A stretch of 64,000 nt of DNA from Pantoea endophytica. GTDB taxonomy: Bacteria > Pseudomonadota > Gammaproteobacteria > Enterobacterales > Enterobacteriaceae. This document shows positions 28,009-40,083 of this stretch, one piece after another. The position numbers were made by a program, and so were the translations under genes. The notes under the pieces were generated by a model. It worked only from the letters and a program-made list of their open reading frames with translations. It was not told where the DNA came from and searched no databases. Each line of letters begins with the position of its first letter. Within the stretch, counting starts at the first letter, position 1. The stretch is from contig NZ_PJRT01000009.1 in the NCBI RefSeq assembly GCF_002858935.1, positions 248,001-312,000 on the forward strand, given 5' to 3'.

Positions 28009-28079
28009 TACCCGGCATACTTCAAGCCGCAGGTGCGTTAGCTGTATGTCTTCCTGCAACTCGAATTGTTTAGGGTATT
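28007..28079. repeat. Short ERIC-like palindromic element
   Basis: The element is bounded by AATACCC and GGGTATT inverted ends. It contains ATACTTCAAGCCGCAGGTGC and CTTCCTGCAACTCGAATTGT, which resemble the ends of ERIC sequences with the centre missing. Its first bases supply the last two bases of the yjgR TAA stop. Confidence 0.6.
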
Positions 28080-28088
28080 TAAGGAACT

Positions 28089-29366
28089 ATGGATAAATTC
28101 CAACAACTTAAGCGCAGTAAACGTCTGGCGCTGTCACTGCTGCTGATTGCGGCAGCCACCTTTATTGTGACGCTGTTTCTGCCAGCCAACTTTTGGGTGC
28201 TTGGGCTGAAGGCAATCGCAGAAGCGGCGATGGTCGGCGCATTAGCCGACTGGTTCGCCGTGGTGGCGCTGTTCCGGCGCGTGCCGGTGCCGTTTATCTC
28301 ACGTCATACGGCAATTATTCCGCGCAATAAAGATCGCATTGGCGAGAATCTGGGTCGCTTCGTGCAGGAGAAATTCCTCGATACCGATTCGCTGCTGGCG
28401 CTAATTCGCCGCCACGATCCGTCGCAGATGCTGGCGCAGTGGCTGAACACGCCGGGCAACGCCGATCGCATTGGTCGTCATCTGTTACAGGTGATGCGCG
28501 GTTTTCTCGATCTCACCGATGATCAGCGCATTCAGCGCTTTCTGCGCCGTGCGGTGCATCGTGCGCTGGATAAGGTTGATCTTACCCAATCCAGCGCGCT
28601 GCTGCTGGATAGCCTGACGAAAAATAATCGCCATCAGGAGCTGCTGGATGCGGCGGTACAACAGCTGCTGCGCTTGCTGCACAAGCCCGGTACGCGCGAG
28701 TTTATCGCCGCGCAGATTGTGCGCTGGCTCAAGCGCGAACATCCGATCAAAGCCAAAATGCTGCCCACCGAATGGCTGGGCGAACACAGCGCCGATTTGG
28801 TGGCGAATGCGGTGGATTCGATACTCGATCAGGTCGCGCTCGATCAGGGGCATGAGTTGCGCCTGGGCTTCGACCGCGCGGTGCAGCGGCTGATTGAGCG
28901 GCTGAAAAGCGATCCCGAAATGGCGGAACGTGCTGAAAACATCAAGAGCTGGCTGAAGGAAGATGAGTCGTTCAATCGCTACATTGGCGAGCTGTGGCAG
29001 GATTTACGGGGCTGGCTGAAAGACGATCTAAATAGTGAGGATTCACGGGTGCAGGAGCGCGTCAGACTGGCCGCGCTGTGGCTGGGCGAGACGCTGGCGG
29101 CTGACGAAGCGCTGCGCGCCTCGATGAATCAGCATCTGGAAGATGCCGCACGCAGCATAGCGCCTGAGTTTGCTGCCTTCCTGACGCGCCATATTAGCGA
29201 TACGGTGAAAAGCTGGGATGCGCGCGATATGTCGCAGCAAATTGAGCTGAATATCGGCCGCGACCTGCAGTTTATCCGCATTAACGGTACGCTGGTTGGC
29301 GGGACGATTGGGCTGATTTTGTATGTGTTGTCGCAGGTGCCGGGTTGGATCGAGCGTATTCAGTAA
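28089..29366 (+). CDS. yjiN: DUF445 family membrane protein YjiN
   Basis: 425 residues (E. coli YjiN 426). A hydrophobic segment near residues 13-35 ([20 protein letters not shown]) and [20 protein letters not shown] follow a short basic start. The long middle is helical and charged. The C-terminus has a single hydrophobic helix ([20 protein letters not shown]). DUF445 proteins are inner-membrane anchored with large soluble helical domains; the function is not established. It is convergent with lptG across a bidirectional terminator. Confidence 0.9.
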   Translation: MDKFQQLKRSKRLALSLLLIAAATFIVTLFLPANFWVLGLKAIAEAAMVGALADWFAVVALFRRVPVPFISRHTAIIPRNKDRIGENLGRFVQEKFLDTDSLLALIRRHDPSQMLAQWLNTPGNADRIGRHLLQVMRGFLDLTDDQRIQRFLRRAVHRALDKVDLTQSSALLLDSLTKNNRHQELLDAAVQQLLRLLHKPGTREFIAAQIVRWLKREHPIKAKMLPTEWLGEHSADLVANAVDSILDQVALDQGHELRLGFDRAVQRLIERLKSDPEMAERAENIKSWLKEDESFNRYIGELWQDLRGWLKDDLNSEDSRVQERVRLAALWLGETLAADEALRASMNQHLEDAARSIAPEFAAFLTRHISDTVKSWDARDMSQQIELNIGRDLQFIRINGTLVGGTIGLILYVLSQVPGWIERIQ

Positions 29367-29367
29367 A

Positions 29368-29391
29368 AAGGTCGCCATGAATGGCGACCTT
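29368..29391. terminator. Bidirectional hairpin between yjiN and lptG
   Basis: AAGGTCGCCAT (29368-29378) and ATGGCGACCTT (29381-29391) form a perfect 11-bp stem preceded by A residues, suiting both convergent genes. A related stem (GGGTCGCC...GGCGGCCC) occurs between yhbO and yhbP. Confidence 0.65.
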
Positions 29392-29398
29392 ACAAGGC

Positions 29399-30475
29399 TT
29401 AGCGGCGTTTCATCAGCAGGAACAAGCTGATGGCGAAGAACGCGCCGCTTGGCAGAATCGCACCCAGAATCGGCGGCAAACCGTATACCAAACTTAGCGG
29501 GCCAAAAATCTGATCTAATACGTAGAACAGGAAGCCAAAGCTAATCCCCGTCACCACGCGCACGCCCATCGATACGCTTCGCAGCGGACCAAAGATAAAC
29601 GACAGCGCCATCAGCATCATCACCGCCACAGAGAGCGGCTGGAAGATTTTGCTCCACATATTCAGCTGGTAGCGCCCTGCAACCTGGCCGCTCTGCTTGA
29701 GGTATTTGCTGTAGTTATACAGGCCGGTGATCGAGAGCGCGTCCGGGTCCAGCGCCACTACGCCGAGCTTGTCAGGCGTCAGGTTGGTTTTCCATTCGCC
29801 GCTCAGGCTTTGCGAGCCGGTAATTTGTTTGGCATCTTGCAGATCCGATTCATCGACCTGCGACAGCGCCCAGACCTTTTTATCCGCATCCCAGGCGGCA
29901 CTCGCCGCATAGCGTACGCTGAGTAAACGGCGCTGATCGCTGAACTTGTAGATGCTGACGCCATCAATCTCGTTATCGCCTTTGATGCGCTCGATGTAGA
30001 TGAAGTCGTTGCCGTCTTTCGCCCACAGGCCGTTTTGCGTCGAAACCAGCGAGCCACCGTACAGCTGCTGCGCACGGTAGTTACGCGCCATCTGTTCACC
30101 CTGCGGTGCAACGAATTCGCCCACCGCCATGGTCAACAGCACCAGCGGAATCGCGGTTTTCATTACTGCCAGCGCCACCTGCATGCGGGTAAAGCCCGAT
30201 GCCTGCATCACCACCAGTTCACTACGCTGCGCCAGCGTGCCCAAACCGAGCAGTGCGCCCAATAGCGCCGCCATCGGGAAGAAGATTTCGATATCTTTCG
30301 GTACGCTGAGCAGCGTGTAATAACCGGCGTCCAGCGCGGTATAAGCGCCCTGCCCGGTTTTCCGCAGCTGATCGACGAACTTAATAATGCCCGACAGCGA
30401 CACCAGCATGAACAGCGTCAGCATGATGGTGTTAAAGATGGTTTTGCCGATATAGCGGTCAAGAACCTTAAACAT
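29399..30475 (-). CDS. lptG: LPS export permease LptG
   Basis: 358 residues. A YjgP/YjgQ-family permease subunit with LptF that, with LptB2, extracts LPS from the inner membrane toward LptC. N-terminal VLDRYIGKTIFNTIMLTLFM and the six membrane segments with a central periplasmic beta-jellyroll are as expected (FLAPFL-type TM3 followed by EFVAPQGEQMARNYRAQQLY). It is co-transcribed after lptF; the start ATG overlaps the lptF stop by one base (TGATG), implying translational coupling. It ends in a basic C-terminus LLMKRR. Confidence 0.96.
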   Translation of the reverse strand: MFKVLDRYIGKTIFNTIMLTLFMLVSLSGIIKFVDQLRKTGQGAYTALDAGYYTLLSVPKDIEIFFPMAALLGALLGLGTLAQRSELVVMQASGFTRMQVALAVMKTAIPLVLLTMAVGEFVAPQGEQMARNYRAQQLYGGSLVSTQNGLWAKDGNDFIYIERIKGDNEIDGVSIYKFSDQRRLLSVRYAASAAWDADKKVWALSQVDESDLQDAKQITGSQSLSGEWKTNLTPDKLGVVALDPDALSITGLYNYSKYLKQSGQVAGRYQLNMWSKIFQPLSVAVMMLMALSFIFGPLRSVSMGVRVVTGISFGFLFYVLDQIFGPLSLVYGLPPILGAILPSGAFFAISLFLLMKRR

Positions 30476-31575
30476 CAGACCGATCCTCCACGGCTAAAGC
30501 GCGCGCGGATGCGACGCATCGGCACGGTATCCCACATGTTCAGCAGCACCGCCAGCGCCAGATAGGAGAAGTTCACCACCCACATCCAGATGGCCGGATC
30601 GAAGCGGCCTTTCGCGGCGTTGGAACGCAGAGAACTTTGCAGTAAGAAGAAGATCAGATACAGCAGCATGGCAGGCAGCATCGACAGCACGCGGCCCTGA
30701 CGCGGGTTCACCACGCTAAGCGGCACCACCATCAACGCCATAACCAGGACTGCAAAGATCAGCGTCAAGCGCCAGTGCAGTTCCGCCTGGAACTGCGGGG
30801 TTTTGGTCTTGATCAGCGTGCTAATATCCGCCTGATCGGCATCGTTCGGATCGAGCGTGGCTTCTTTGTAGCCTATCACCGCCTGATAGTTGACGAAGTC
30901 CGTGATGCGGAAGTCACGCAGCAAGGCGGTGCCTTCAAAACGCGTGCCTTTATCCAGCGTCACCACCTGCGAGCCATCTTTGTGTTGCTCCATGTGGCCG
31001 CTATCAGCCAGCACCACCGAGGGACGCGCGTTGCCTTTCGGACGCAGCTGCGCCAGGAACACGTTGCCGAAGGTATTGCCCTTCACATCTTCAACAAACA
31101 GCACCGCATTGCCGTCGCTAGAGGTCTGGAACTGCCCAGCCGCCAGCGCCGCCGCGCCTGGGTTAGATTTGGCGTTTTGCGTCACTTCCTGCTGATAACG
31201 TGATGACCATGGCCCTAACCAAATGACGTTGACTGCCGCCACAAGCGAGGTGAACAGCATCAGGATCATCGCGGCTTTAATCAGCACACTTTTGCCCAGG
31301 CCGCAGGCATGCATCACCGTGATTTCACTTTCGGTGTACAGCCGCCCAAGGGTCATTAAAATCGCCAGAAACAGGCTTAGGGGCAGGATAAGTTGTGCCA
31401 TTTCAGGCACGCCGAGTCCTAACAATGTCAGAACTAAGTTTGTTGGGATTTCGCCATCCACCGCAGCTCCCAAAATCCGCACTAACTTCTGACAAAAGAA
31501 GATCAGCAGCAGGATGAAGAGGATAGCCAGCTGGCTTTTGAGCGTTTCCCGAACCAGATATCTAATGATGATCAC
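30475..31575 (-). CDS. lptF: LPS export permease LptF
   Basis: 366 residues when started at the GTG at 31573-31575, giving IIIRYLVRETLKSQLAILFI, the same N-terminus and length as E. coli LptF. A frame 30 codons longer from an ATG at 31665 is not used. It has six transmembrane segments and a large periplasmic jellyroll (residues about 125-265). SEITVMHACGLGKSVLIKAA and VVPLSVVNPRQGRVLSMLPA are family motifs. It pairs with LptG in the LptB2FG ABC transporter. It diverges from pepA, as in E. coli. Confidence 0.95.
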   Translation of the reverse strand: MIIIRYLVRETLKSQLAILFILLLIFFCQKLVRILGAAVDGEIPTNLVLTLLGLGVPEMAQLILPLSLFLAILMTLGRLYTESEITVMHACGLGKSVLIKAAMILMLFTSLVAAVNVIWLGPWSSRYQQEVTQNAKSNPGAAALAAGQFQTSSDGNAVLFVEDVKGNTFGNVFLAQLRPKGNARPSVVLADSGHMEQHKDGSQVVTLDKGTRFEGTALLRDFRITDFVNYQAVIGYKEATLDPNDADQADISTLIKTKTPQFQAELHWRLTLIFAVLVMALMVVPLSVVNPRQGRVLSMLPAMLLYLIFFLLQSSLRSNAAKGRFDPAIWMWVVNFSYLALAVLLNMWDTVPMRRIRARFSRGGSV

Positions 31576-31829
31576 GCTTAGTACGCCTGTGATAACTTGT
31601 CTTTTTGCAGGAAAATCGCTAGTTTCAACGCTTATCAGCCATTTTTCTTCATCAATGGCCGTCATCGTAGCTAAAATAGTATGACGAACGCGTTAGTGTG
31701 GTGAAAAAACAACATACTTGTCACCACCACTCATTATGACTACCGGCGTTGAATTGTCATGGCGTCGCAACGAATTAATGAGTTACGAGCGCGCTACATT
31801 CTAACGACAGCCAAGGCCGTTGTCTTTAA

Positions 31830-33356
<1,527 letters not shown>

Positions 33357-33365
33357 TCTGGTGAT

Positions 33366-33494
33366 GGCTGTCCCCCATCCCGGCCTTCCCCCACAAGTGG
33401 GGGAAGGAGACGCTGCTACATGCGAATTCACAACTAACATAGGGCAGCATCTTCCTCCCCCACTTGTGGGGGAGGACCGAGGTGGGGGGACAGC
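33366..33494. repeat. Large mosaic palindrome, copy 2 (inverted orientation)
   Basis: The outer arms GGCTGTCCCCC and GGGGGGACAGC, and the inner hairpins around CCCCCACAAGTGGGGG and CCCCCACTTGTGGGGG, match the family seen at 26180, 37433 and 42119, here running in the opposite orientation. The centre is diverged (TACATGCGAATTCACAAC). It sits between pepA and holC, genes usually transcribed in the same direction. Confidence 0.85.
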
Positions 33495-33529
33495 AAGCAC
33501 CCAGCCCCCCCTCTCATCCAAAGGATCCC

Positions 33530-33991
33530 ATGAAAAACGCCACTTTCTATGTGATGGAGTCTGAGAGCGCCGACGACGGCCTAACCGCCATCGAAGCGTT
33601 GGTGTGCTCTCTTGCCGAAACACGCTGGCGTGACGGCAAACGCATCCTGATTGCCTGCGAAAACGAAGAACAAGCCAATCGGCTGGATGAAGCGCTCTGG
33701 CAACTTCCGGCTAACGCCTTTGTGCCGCACAATCTGGCGGGAGAAGGCCCGCGCTACGGCGCTCCGGTTGAGCTGGCCTGGCCACAGCGTCGCGGCAGTT
33801 CACCGCGCGACCTGCTGATCAGCCTTCTGCCACAGTTCGCAGATTTTGCTACTGGTTTCCATGAAGTGATAGACTTCGTTCCTTATGAAGAATCTCTAAA
33901 ACAACTGGCGCGCGATCGCTACAAAGCCTATCGCAGCGTTGGTTTCCAATTGAATACGGCGACGCCACCCTCGCCGCAAACGACAGTGTAG
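33530..33991 (+). CDS. holC: DNA polymerase III chi subunit HolC
   Basis: 153 residues (E. coli 147). N-terminal [12 protein letters not shown] and [20 protein letters not shown] are the chi fold; [20 protein letters not shown] and [10 protein letters not shown] are further signatures. Chi joins psi in the clamp loader and contacts SSB at the fork. AAGGA lies 9 bases before the ATG. It ends 2 bp before valS, so the pair is co-translated; the repeat upstream may insulate it from pepA. The C-terminus is slightly longer than usual ([11 protein letters not shown]). Confidence 0.94.
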   Translation: MKNATFYVMESESADDGLTAIEALVCSLAETRWRDGKRILIACENEEQANRLDEALWQLPANAFVPHNLAGEGPRYGAPVELAWPQRRGSSPRDLLISLLPQFADFATGFHEVIDFVPYEESLKQLARDRYKAYRSVGFQLNTATPPSPQTTV

Positions 33992-33993
33992 AA

Positions 33994-36849
33994 ATGGAAA
34001 AGACATATAACCCGCAAGATATCGAGCAGCCGCTCTACGAGCACTGGGAACAGCAGGGCTACTTTAAACCGAATGGCGATACCAGCCAGGAAAGCTTTTG
34101 CATCATGATCCCGCCGCCGAACGTCACCGGCAGCTTGCATATGGGTCACGCTTTCCAGCAGACCATCATGGATACCATGATTCGCTACCAGCGCATGCAG
34201 GGTAAAAATACCTTGTGGCAGGCCGGTACCGATCACGCCGGTATCGCTACGCAGATGGTGGTAGAACGCAAAATCGCCGCTGAAGAGGGCAAAACGCGCC
34301 AGGATTATGGCCGCGATGCGTTCATCGACAAAATCTGGCAGTGGAAAGCGGAATCCGGCGGCACCATTACTCGCCAGATGCGTCGTCTCGGCAACTCGGT
34401 TGACTGGGAGCGCGAGCGCTTCACCATGGACGAAGGTCTGTCCAACGCCGTGCGCGAAGTGTTTGTCCGCCTGTACAAAGAGAACCTGATTTACCGTGGC
34501 AAACGCCTGGTAAACTGGGATCCAAAACTACGTACCGCAATCTCCGATCTGGAAGTGGAAAACCGCGAGAGCAAAGGCTCGATGTGGCACATCCGCTATC
34601 CGCTGGCTGACGGCGTGAAAACCGCTGAAGGCAAAGATTATCTGGTGGTGGCGACCACGCGTCCGGAAACCCTGCTGGGCGATACCGGCGTCGCGGTTAA
34701 CCCGGAAGATCCGCGTTATAAAGATCTGATCGGCAAAGAGCTGATCCTGCCGCTGGTGAACCGTCGTATTCCGATCGTTGGCGATGAACACGCTGATATG
34801 GAAAAAGGCACCGGCTGCGTGAAGATCACGCCTGCGCATGACTTCAACGACTACGAAGTGGGTCGTCGTCATAAGCTGCCGATGATCAACATTCTGACCT
34901 TTGATGGCGACATCCGCGAGCGCGCGGAAGTGTTCGATACCAATGGCGAAGTCAGCGACGCGTGCGCAGACGACATCCCGGCACAGTTCCAGAAAATGGA
35001 GCGTTTCGCCGCGCGTAAAGCGATGGTTGCCGCCATTGATGAGATTGGCCTGCTGGAAGAGATCAAACCGCACGACCTCACCGTGCCTTACGGCGATCGC
35101 GGCGGCGTGGTCATCGAGCCAATGCTGACCGACCAATGGTATGTGCGCACCGCACCGCTGGCGAAAGTCGCGGTTGAAGCGGTAGAAAATGGCGATATCC
35201 AGTTCGTGCCGAAGCAGTACGAAAACATGTACTTCTCATGGATGCGTGACATTCAGGATTGGTGTATTTCACGTCAGCTGTGGTGGGGACACCGCATCCC
35301 AGCATGGTACGACAACGACGGCAACGTCTATGTTGGCCGCACCGAAGACGAAGTGCGTCAGGAAAACAATCTGGCCGCCGATGTGGCGCTGCGCCAGGAC
35401 GACGACGTGCTGGATACCTGGTTCTCGTCCGGTCTGTGGACCTTCTCGACGCTGGGCTGGCCGGAGAATACCGAAGCGCTGCGTACTTTCCATCCAACCA
35501 GCGTGCTGGTGAGCGGCTTCGACATCATCTTCTTCTGGATTGCGCGCATGATCATGCTGACCATGCACTTTATCAAAGATGAAAACGGCAAGCCGCAGGT
35601 GCCGTTCAAAACCGTTTATATGACCGGTTTGATCCGCGATGAAGAAGGCCAGAAGATGTCCAAGTCGAAAGGTAACGTCATCGATCCGCTGGATATGATT
35701 GACGGCATTTCGCTGGAAGATCTGCTGGAGAAACGTACCGGCAACATGATGCAGCCGCAGCTGGCTGAGAAGATCCGCAAACGTACCGAAAAGCAGTTCC
35801 CGGACGGCATCGTGCCTTCAGGTACCGATGCGCTGCGCTTCACCCTTGCCGCGCTGGCTTCTACCGGTCGTGACATCAACTGGGATATGAAGCGCCTCGA
35901 AGGCTACCGCAACTTCTGCAACAAGTTGTGGAACGCCAGCCGCTTCGTGCTGATGAATACCGAAGAGCAGGATTGCGGACAAAACGGCGGCGAAATGAAG
36001 CTGTCGCTGGCGGATCGCTGGATTCTGAGCGAATTCAACCGCAGCGTAAAAGCCTACCGTGAAGCGCTGGATAACTATCGCTTTGATATCGCGGCCAACA
36101 TTCTGTACGACTTCACCTGGAACCAGTTCTGTGACTGGTATCTGGAGTTGACCAAGCCGGTGATGACCAGCGGTAGCGAAGCGGAACTGCGCGGTACGCG
36201 TAATACGCTGGTCACCGTGCTGGAAGCGCTGCTGCGTCTGGCGCATCCGATCATTCCTTACATCACCGAAACCATCTGGCAGCGTGTGAAAGGCCTGAAA
36301 AACATCGATCACGATACCATCATGCTGCAGCCGTTCCCGCAGTATGACGCGGCGAAAGAGGATGCCGAGGCGCAAGCCGATATCGAGTGGATGAAGCAGG
36401 CGATCGTCGCGGTACGTAATATCCGTGCTGAGATGAACATCGCACCAAGCAAGCCGCTCGACGTGCTGCTGCGTGACTGCTCTGCCGCCGCGCAGCGTCG
36501 CGTCGAAGAGAACCGCACCTTCCTGTCGCGTCTGGCGCGTCTGGAAAGCCTGACCATTCTGCCTGCAGGCGAGAAAGGCCCGGTTTCGGTCACCAAGATT
36601 GTTGAAGGCGCTGAGTTGCTGATTCCGATGGCGGATCTGGTCAACAAAGAAGCCGAGCTGGAGCGTCTGGCGAAAGAGCTGGTGAAACTTGATGTCGAAA
36701 TTGAGAAGATCCAGACCAAGCTGGCGAACGAAGGCTTTGTCTCACGTGCGCCGGAAGCGGTTGTCGCCAAAGAGCGTGAGCGCGTGGCTGAGCTTGAGCA
36801 ATCAAAAGCAAAACTGTTTGAACAGCAGGGCGTGATTGCGGCATTGTAA
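33994..36849 (+). CDS. valS: Valyl-tRNA synthetase
   Basis: 951 residues, the exact E. coli class. HIGH-type motif [15 protein letters not shown] near residue 42 and [16 protein letters not shown] near 554 mark the class I catalytic domain. The editing CP1 domain and C-terminal coiled coil (residues about 880-950, [20 protein letters not shown]) are present. It charges tRNA-Val. It starts 2 bp after holC. A rho-independent terminator follows. Confidence 0.98.
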   Translation: MEKTYNPQDIEQPLYEHWEQQGYFKPNGDTSQESFCIMIPPPNVTGSLHMGHAFQQTIMDTMIRYQRMQGKNTLWQAGTDHAGIATQMVVERKIAAEEGKTRQDYGRDAFIDKIWQWKAESGGTITRQMRRLGNSVDWERERFTMDEGLSNAVREVFVRLYKENLIYRGKRLVNWDPKLRTAISDLEVENRESKGSMWHIRYPLADGVKTAEGKDYLVVATTRPETLLGDTGVAVNPEDPRYKDLIGKELILPLVNRRIPIVGDEHADMEKGTGCVKITPAHDFNDYEVGRRHKLPMINILTFDGDIRERAEVFDTNGEVSDACADDIPAQFQKMERFAARKAMVAAIDEIGLLEEIKPHDLTVPYGDRGGVVIEPMLTDQWYVRTAPLAKVAVEAVENGDIQFVPKQYENMYFSWMRDIQDWCISRQLWWGHRIPAWYDNDGNVYVGRTEDEVRQENNLAADVALRQDDDVLDTWFSSGLWTFSTLGWPENTEALRTFHPTSVLVSGFDIIFFWIARMIMLTMHFIKDENGKPQVPFKTVYMTGLIRDEEGQKMSKSKGNVIDPLDMIDGISLEDLLEKRTGNMMQPQLAEKIRKRTEKQFPDGIVPSGTDALRFTLAALASTGRDINWDMKRLEGYRNFCNKLWNASRFVLMNTEEQDCGQNGGEMKLSLADRWILSEFNRSVKAYREALDNYRFDIAANILYDFTWNQFCDWYLELTKPVMTSGSEAELRGTRNTLVTVLEALLRLAHPIIPYITETIWQRVKGLKNIDHDTIMLQPFPQYDAAKEDAEAQADIEWMKQAIVAVRNIRAEMNIAPSKPLDVLLRDCSAAAQRRVEENRTFLSRLARLESLTILPAGEKGPVSVTKIVEGAELLIPMADLVNKEAELERLAKELVKLDVEIEKIQTKLANEGFVSRAPEAVVAKERERVAELEQSKAKLFEQQGVIAAL

Positions 36850-36874
36850 GCGCTTCAGTCCAACTGCTTAATCG

Positions 36875-36900
36875 AAGCCGGGCACTGCCCGGCTTTTTTA
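36875..36900 (+). terminator. Rho-independent terminator of valS
   Basis: AGCCGGGCA (36876 on) and TGCCCGGCT form a perfect 9-bp stem around a C loop, followed by TTTTTTA. It ends just 13 bases before the next gene. Confidence 0.85.
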
Positions 36901-36912
36901 TACCGGAAGATA

Positions 36913-37419
36913 ATGATGACCACCGACGCTCCCATTAATTTAAAGGTGCGCCCCATTACAGCCGCCGATAACCCGCTGATTGCACAGGTGATCCGTGATG
37001 TGTCAGCCGAATTTGGCCTGACGGCGGATAAAGGCTACACCGTGTCCGATCCCCATCTCGATCGCCTGTTCGAACTCTACAGCGAAGCCAACAGCGCTTA
37101 CTGGATTGTGGAACATGACGGTGTGGTGGTGGGCGGCGGCGGCGTTGCACCGCTGGCCTGTAGCGCGCCGGATATCTGTGAGCTGCAGAAAATGTATTTC
37201 CTGCCGCAGGTGCGCGGCTTAGGTCTGGCGCGCGATCTGGCGCTGCGTGCCATGGAATTCGCCCGTCAGCAGGGCTTTCAGCGCTGCTATCTGGAAACCA
37301 CCGGCAGTTTGACGCGTGCGATTAAGTTGTATGAGTCGTTGGGGTTTGAGCTGATTGAGAGCGCGATGGGTTGTACCGGGCATGTGGATTGTGAAGTGCG
37401 GATGCTGAAGGTGTTGTGA
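36913..37419 (+). CDS. yjgM: GNAT N-acetyltransferase YjgM
   Basis: 168 residues, matching E. coli YjgM in length and position (next to valS). The GNAT core has [20 protein letters not shown], with the acetyl-CoA binding R-x-x-G-x-A type loop, and [15 protein letters not shown]. An H-V-D-C motif is at the C-terminus ([11 protein letters not shown]). It acetylates small amines or amino acids; the substrate is unproven. Two adjacent ATG codons start the frame, and either may be used. Confidence 0.9.
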   Translation: MMTTDAPINLKVRPITAADNPLIAQVIRDVSAEFGLTADKGYTVSDPHLDRLFELYSEANSAYWIVEHDGVVVGGGGVAPLACSAPDICELQKMYFLPQVRGLGLARDLALRAMEFARQQGFQRCYLETTGSLTRAIKLYESLGFELIESAMGCTGHVDCEVRMLKVL

Positions 37420-37432
37420 TTTGCTCGCTGTG

Positions 37433-37574
37433 TGTGCTCGCTGTCCCCCTCCTCGGTCCTCCCCCATAAATGGGGGAGGAAGATGCTGCCACATGTCAGC
37501 GTTGAAGCTGCATGTGGCAGCATCTCCTTCCCCCGCTAGCGGGGAAAGGCCGGGATGGGGGACAGCGCGCACAA
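37433..37574. repeat. Large mosaic palindrome, copy 3
   Basis: Outer arms TGTGCTCGCTGTCCCC and GGGGACAGCGCGCACA are inverted with one mismatch. Inside lie a CCTCCCCCATAAATGGGGGAGG hairpin, an AGATGCTGCCACATG / CATGTGGCAGCATCT inverted pair, and the CCCCGCTAGCGGGG hairpin. It lies between convergent yjgM and miaE. Confidence 0.9.
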
Positions 37575-37576
37575 AC

Positions 37577-38338
37577 CTAAACCGCCGGCACTCCACTATG
37601 AAACCGCAGTTCGCCATCCGGCTCGCTGATTAAGCGCGCTTCTGCCTCGCCAAACACCTGCACGCGAGGCGCAATCTCCTTCGGCGAAATCTGCTGCGCC
37701 AGCTTCAGGTAATCCTGATAGTGACGCGCTTCCGAGCGCAGCAGCGAAATATAGAACTTCTCCAGTTGCTCATCCAGATACGGCGCCAGGCTGGCGAAAC
37801 GTTCGCAGGATCGCGCTTCGATGTATGCCCCGCAAATCAGCTTATCCACCAGCGCTTCCGGCTCGTATGTGCGAATTTCGCGAATCAAACCTTTGGCATA
37901 GCGGCTGGCAGTGATTTTGCGATACGGCAAACCGCGCGACTGCATGATTTCCCACACCTGATAGAAGTGGTGCAGCTCCTCTTTCACCAGCAGCACCATC
38001 ATCTCCACCAAATCATCGGCCCACGGCAGCTCGTTGCGCACGATAATGCTTTTGGTCAGATTCTTGTGGGCATTGATAAAGTTACCGTCCTGCTCGTCGC
38101 GGTAGATAAAATCTTCATACGGCTTGAGCCACGCCAGAATGGCATCACCACTTGGCTTATCCGCCACGTATTTACGGATGATGAACACCGCGGTTTGCGC
38201 GGCTTTCAATTCACAAACCATGTGATCGGTGAGCAGCAACGTCAGATTTTCCGGCTTGCGCGCTTCATCAATCCACGCTTGTGGCGTGCGGCAATGCAGG
38301 AATTGATAGATCGGTTCTAATAGCGGAGCGTAATTCAT
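37577..38338 (-). CDS. miaE: tRNA-(ms2io6A)-hydroxylase MiaE
   Basis: 253 residues. A non-haem di-iron enzyme that hydroxylates the isopentenyl group of ms2i6A37 in tRNAs. The first iron half-site is in ELKAAQTAVFIIRKYV and the helical bundle includes VKEELHHFYQVWEIMQSRGL with its E-x-x-H ligand pair; YIEARSCERFASLAPYLDEQ and RSEARHYQDYL provide the second pair. E. coli lacks miaE but Salmonella and Erwiniaceae have it. It is convergent with yjgM across a palindromic repeat. Confidence 0.95.
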   Translation of the reverse strand: MNYAPLLEPIYQFLHCRTPQAWIDEARKPENLTLLLTDHMVCELKAAQTAVFIIRKYVADKPSGDAILAWLKPYEDFIYRDEQDGNFINAHKNLTKSIIVRNELPWADDLVEMMVLLVKEELHHFYQVWEIMQSRGLPYRKITASRYAKGLIREIRTYEPEALVDKLICGAYIEARSCERFASLAPYLDEQLEKFYISLLRSEARHYQDYLKLAQQISPKEIAPRVQVFGEAEARLISEPDGELRFHSGVPAV

Positions 38339-38398
38339 GGGCAGTCTTTTGTCTTACGGGGAAACGTGTTCAGGGCGGCGAGTGCCGCCCATTAATGC

Positions 38399-38821
38399 TT
38401 AGTGACGCACACCGTTGTCTTCTTCGTCGTCGATGAACTCGCCTTCGTCGTCTTCATCTTCGGCATCAGGATCTTCAAAGTAGGTGCCCCAACCGTCGTA
38501 ATCGACATTGTAGCTGCCCGCCAGATTCACCAGCTGCTCAACCTGCGCATCAATCAGCTCTGGCTTCAACGCGCCTTCGCTCAGGATATCCACACACATT
38601 ACGGTGGTGCCGTCTTCCAGCTCCAGCTCTTCTGGCTCGCTCACTTCGTAGCCCAGCTTGAAGGCATCAACCGCGACCTTCTCCAGCGAGTCGAAGTTGT
38701 TGCAGGAGAGATGATGCTCAATAGTGTAAAGCGCATCTGGATCGCTGCCGTCTTCCAGCAACTCTTCAATGATCAGTCGCGTCTCTTCGCGCTGTTCTTC
38801 CAGCAATGCTTCATATGCCAT
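38399..38821 (-). CDS. rraB: Regulator of RNase E, RraB
   Basis: 140 residues (E. coli 138). N-terminal [40 protein letters not shown] and the strongly acidic tail [20 protein letters not shown] are the family pattern. RraB binds the RNase E scaffold region and tunes degradosome activity. It sits upstream of miaE on the same strand (60-bp gap) and is divergent from argF, as in E. coli where rraB neighbours argI. Confidence 0.96.
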   Translation of the reverse strand: MAYEALLEEQREETRLIIEELLEDGSDPDALYTIEHHLSCNNFDSLEKVAVDAFKLGYEVSEPEELELEDGTTVMCVDILSEGALKPELIDAQVEQLVNLAGSYNVDYDGWGTYFEDPDAEDEDDEGEFIDDEEDNGVRH

Positions 38822-38919
38822 GGGTGTGTCCTCAAATATTCGGCTGAATTCAATTATTTTCCCACACTGCCTCGCGCGCCACTACACAAAACAACAAGTT
38901 TCTTAACACCGGGGTTGAA

Positions 38920-38937
38920 AATGCATATTCATACGGT
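38920..38937. promoter_or_regulatory. ARG box 1 (ArgR operator) upstream of argF
   Basis: AATGCATATTCATACGGT matches 12 of 18 positions of the consensus AATGAATAATTATACATA. It lies 3 bp before box 2, the canonical ArgR tandem spacing. A TTGAAA -35-like hexamer overlaps its left end (38915-38920). Confidence 0.7.
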
Positions 38938-38940
38938 TAA

Positions 38941-38958
38941 ATTGAATTTTAATTCATT
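38941..38958. promoter_or_regulatory. ARG box 2 (ArgR operator) upstream of argF
   Basis: ATTGAATTTTAATTCATT is an almost perfect TGAAT-N4-ATTCA palindrome. Its 3-bp distance from box 1 and its position before an ornithine carbamoyltransferase gene make arginine repression very likely. Confidence 0.9.
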
Positions 38959-38982
38959 TAATGTAGGCATCCGGAGCGCTGT

Positions 38983-39990
38983 ATGAGTCAGCTACATCAA
39001 AGACATTTCCTGAGATTGCTGGATTTCACCCCAGCCGAAATCGATTCTCTGCTAAGTCTGGCAGGTGAATTAAAACACGCAAAGAAAAATGCCAGCGAAA
39101 CGCAGTACCTGAAAGGCAAAAACATCGCGCTCATCTTCGAAAAAGACTCGACTCGTACCCGATGCTCTTTCGAAGTTGCCGCTTACGATCAGGGCGCTAA
39201 CGTCACCTATCTCGGCCCAAGCGGCAGCCAAATCGGCCATAAAGAGTCGATGAAAGACACCGCGCGCGTGCTGGGACGCATGTATGACGGTATTCAGTAT
39301 CGCGGCTACGGCCAGGAACTGGTGGAAACCTTAGCGGAATTCGCTGGCGTGCCAGTGTGGAACGGCCTGACCACCGAATTCCACCCCACGCAGCTGCTGG
39401 CCGATCTGCTGACAATGCAGGAACATTTGCCGGGTAAATCGCTGAATGAAATGACGCTGGTTTACGTCGGCGATGCGCGCAACAACATGGGCAACAGCAT
39501 GCTGGAAGCCGCTGCGCTGGTCGGCCTCGATCTGCGTCTGGTGGCGCCAAAAGGCTGCTGGCCGGAAGCGGAACTGGTGGAGCAATGCCGCGCGGCCGCA
39601 CAGCAAACCGGTGGCAAAATCACCCTGACTGAAGATATCGCTGAAGGGGTGCAAGGTGCCGACTTCATCTACACGGATGTGTGGGTGTCGATGGGCGAAG
39701 CCAAATCGGTGTGGGAAGATCGCATCGCCCTGCTGCGTCCTTATCAGGTTAATAGCGCGATGCTGGCGCTGACCGGCAATCCGCAGGTGAAGTTCCTGCA
39801 CTGCTTACCGGCCTTCCATGACGACAAAACCACGCTGGGCCGTCAAATGGCCGAGCAGCACGGTTTGCACGATGGCATGGAAGTGAGTAATGAGGTGTTT
39901 GAATCTGCGCACAGCATTGTGTTCGATCAGGCTGAAAACCGCATGCACACCATTAAAGCGGTGATGGTCGCGACGCTCGGCAAGCTATGA
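38983..39990 (+). CDS. argF: Ornithine carbamoyltransferase
   Basis: 335 residues. Makes citrulline from ornithine and carbamoyl phosphate in arginine synthesis. The carbamoyl-phosphate motif STRTRCSFE near residue 55 and the ornithine loop HCLPAFHD near 272 are intact; [16 protein letters not shown] is also typical. The two ARG boxes upstream imply ArgR repression. The gene corresponds to E. coli argI/argF; synteny with rraB favours the argI position. Only one copy is in the window. AUG at 38983 follows CCGGAG. Confidence 0.97.
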   Translation: MSQLHQRHFLRLLDFTPAEIDSLLSLAGELKHAKKNASETQYLKGKNIALIFEKDSTRTRCSFEVAAYDQGANVTYLGPSGSQIGHKESMKDTARVLGRMYDGIQYRGYGQELVETLAEFAGVPVWNGLTTEFHPTQLLADLLTMQEHLPGKSLNEMTLVYVGDARNNMGNSMLEAAALVGLDLRLVAPKGCWPEAELVEQCRAAAQQTGGKITLTEDIAEGVQGADFIYTDVWVSMGEAKSVWEDRIALLRPYQVNSAMLALTGNPQVKFLHCLPAFHDDKTTLGRQMAEQHGLHDGMEVSNEVFESAHSIVFDQAENRMHTIKAVMVATLGKL

Positions 39991-40031
39991 TTGGTGGCGC
40001 CGCAAACGTTTACCTCGCGCGCGATATTTGC

Positions 40032-40059
40032 TTGATGCAAATCAGTGAATGCGTATAAT
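40032..40059 (+). promoter_or_regulatory. Promoter of the pyrL-pyrBI operon
   Basis: TTGATG (40032-40037) and a perfect TATAAT (40054-40059) are spaced by 16 bp. The position directly upstream of the leader peptide fits the UTP-sensitive attenuated pyrBI promoter. Confidence 0.75.
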
Positions 40060-40083
40060 GCGGCCCAATTTGCCGGAGGAAAC

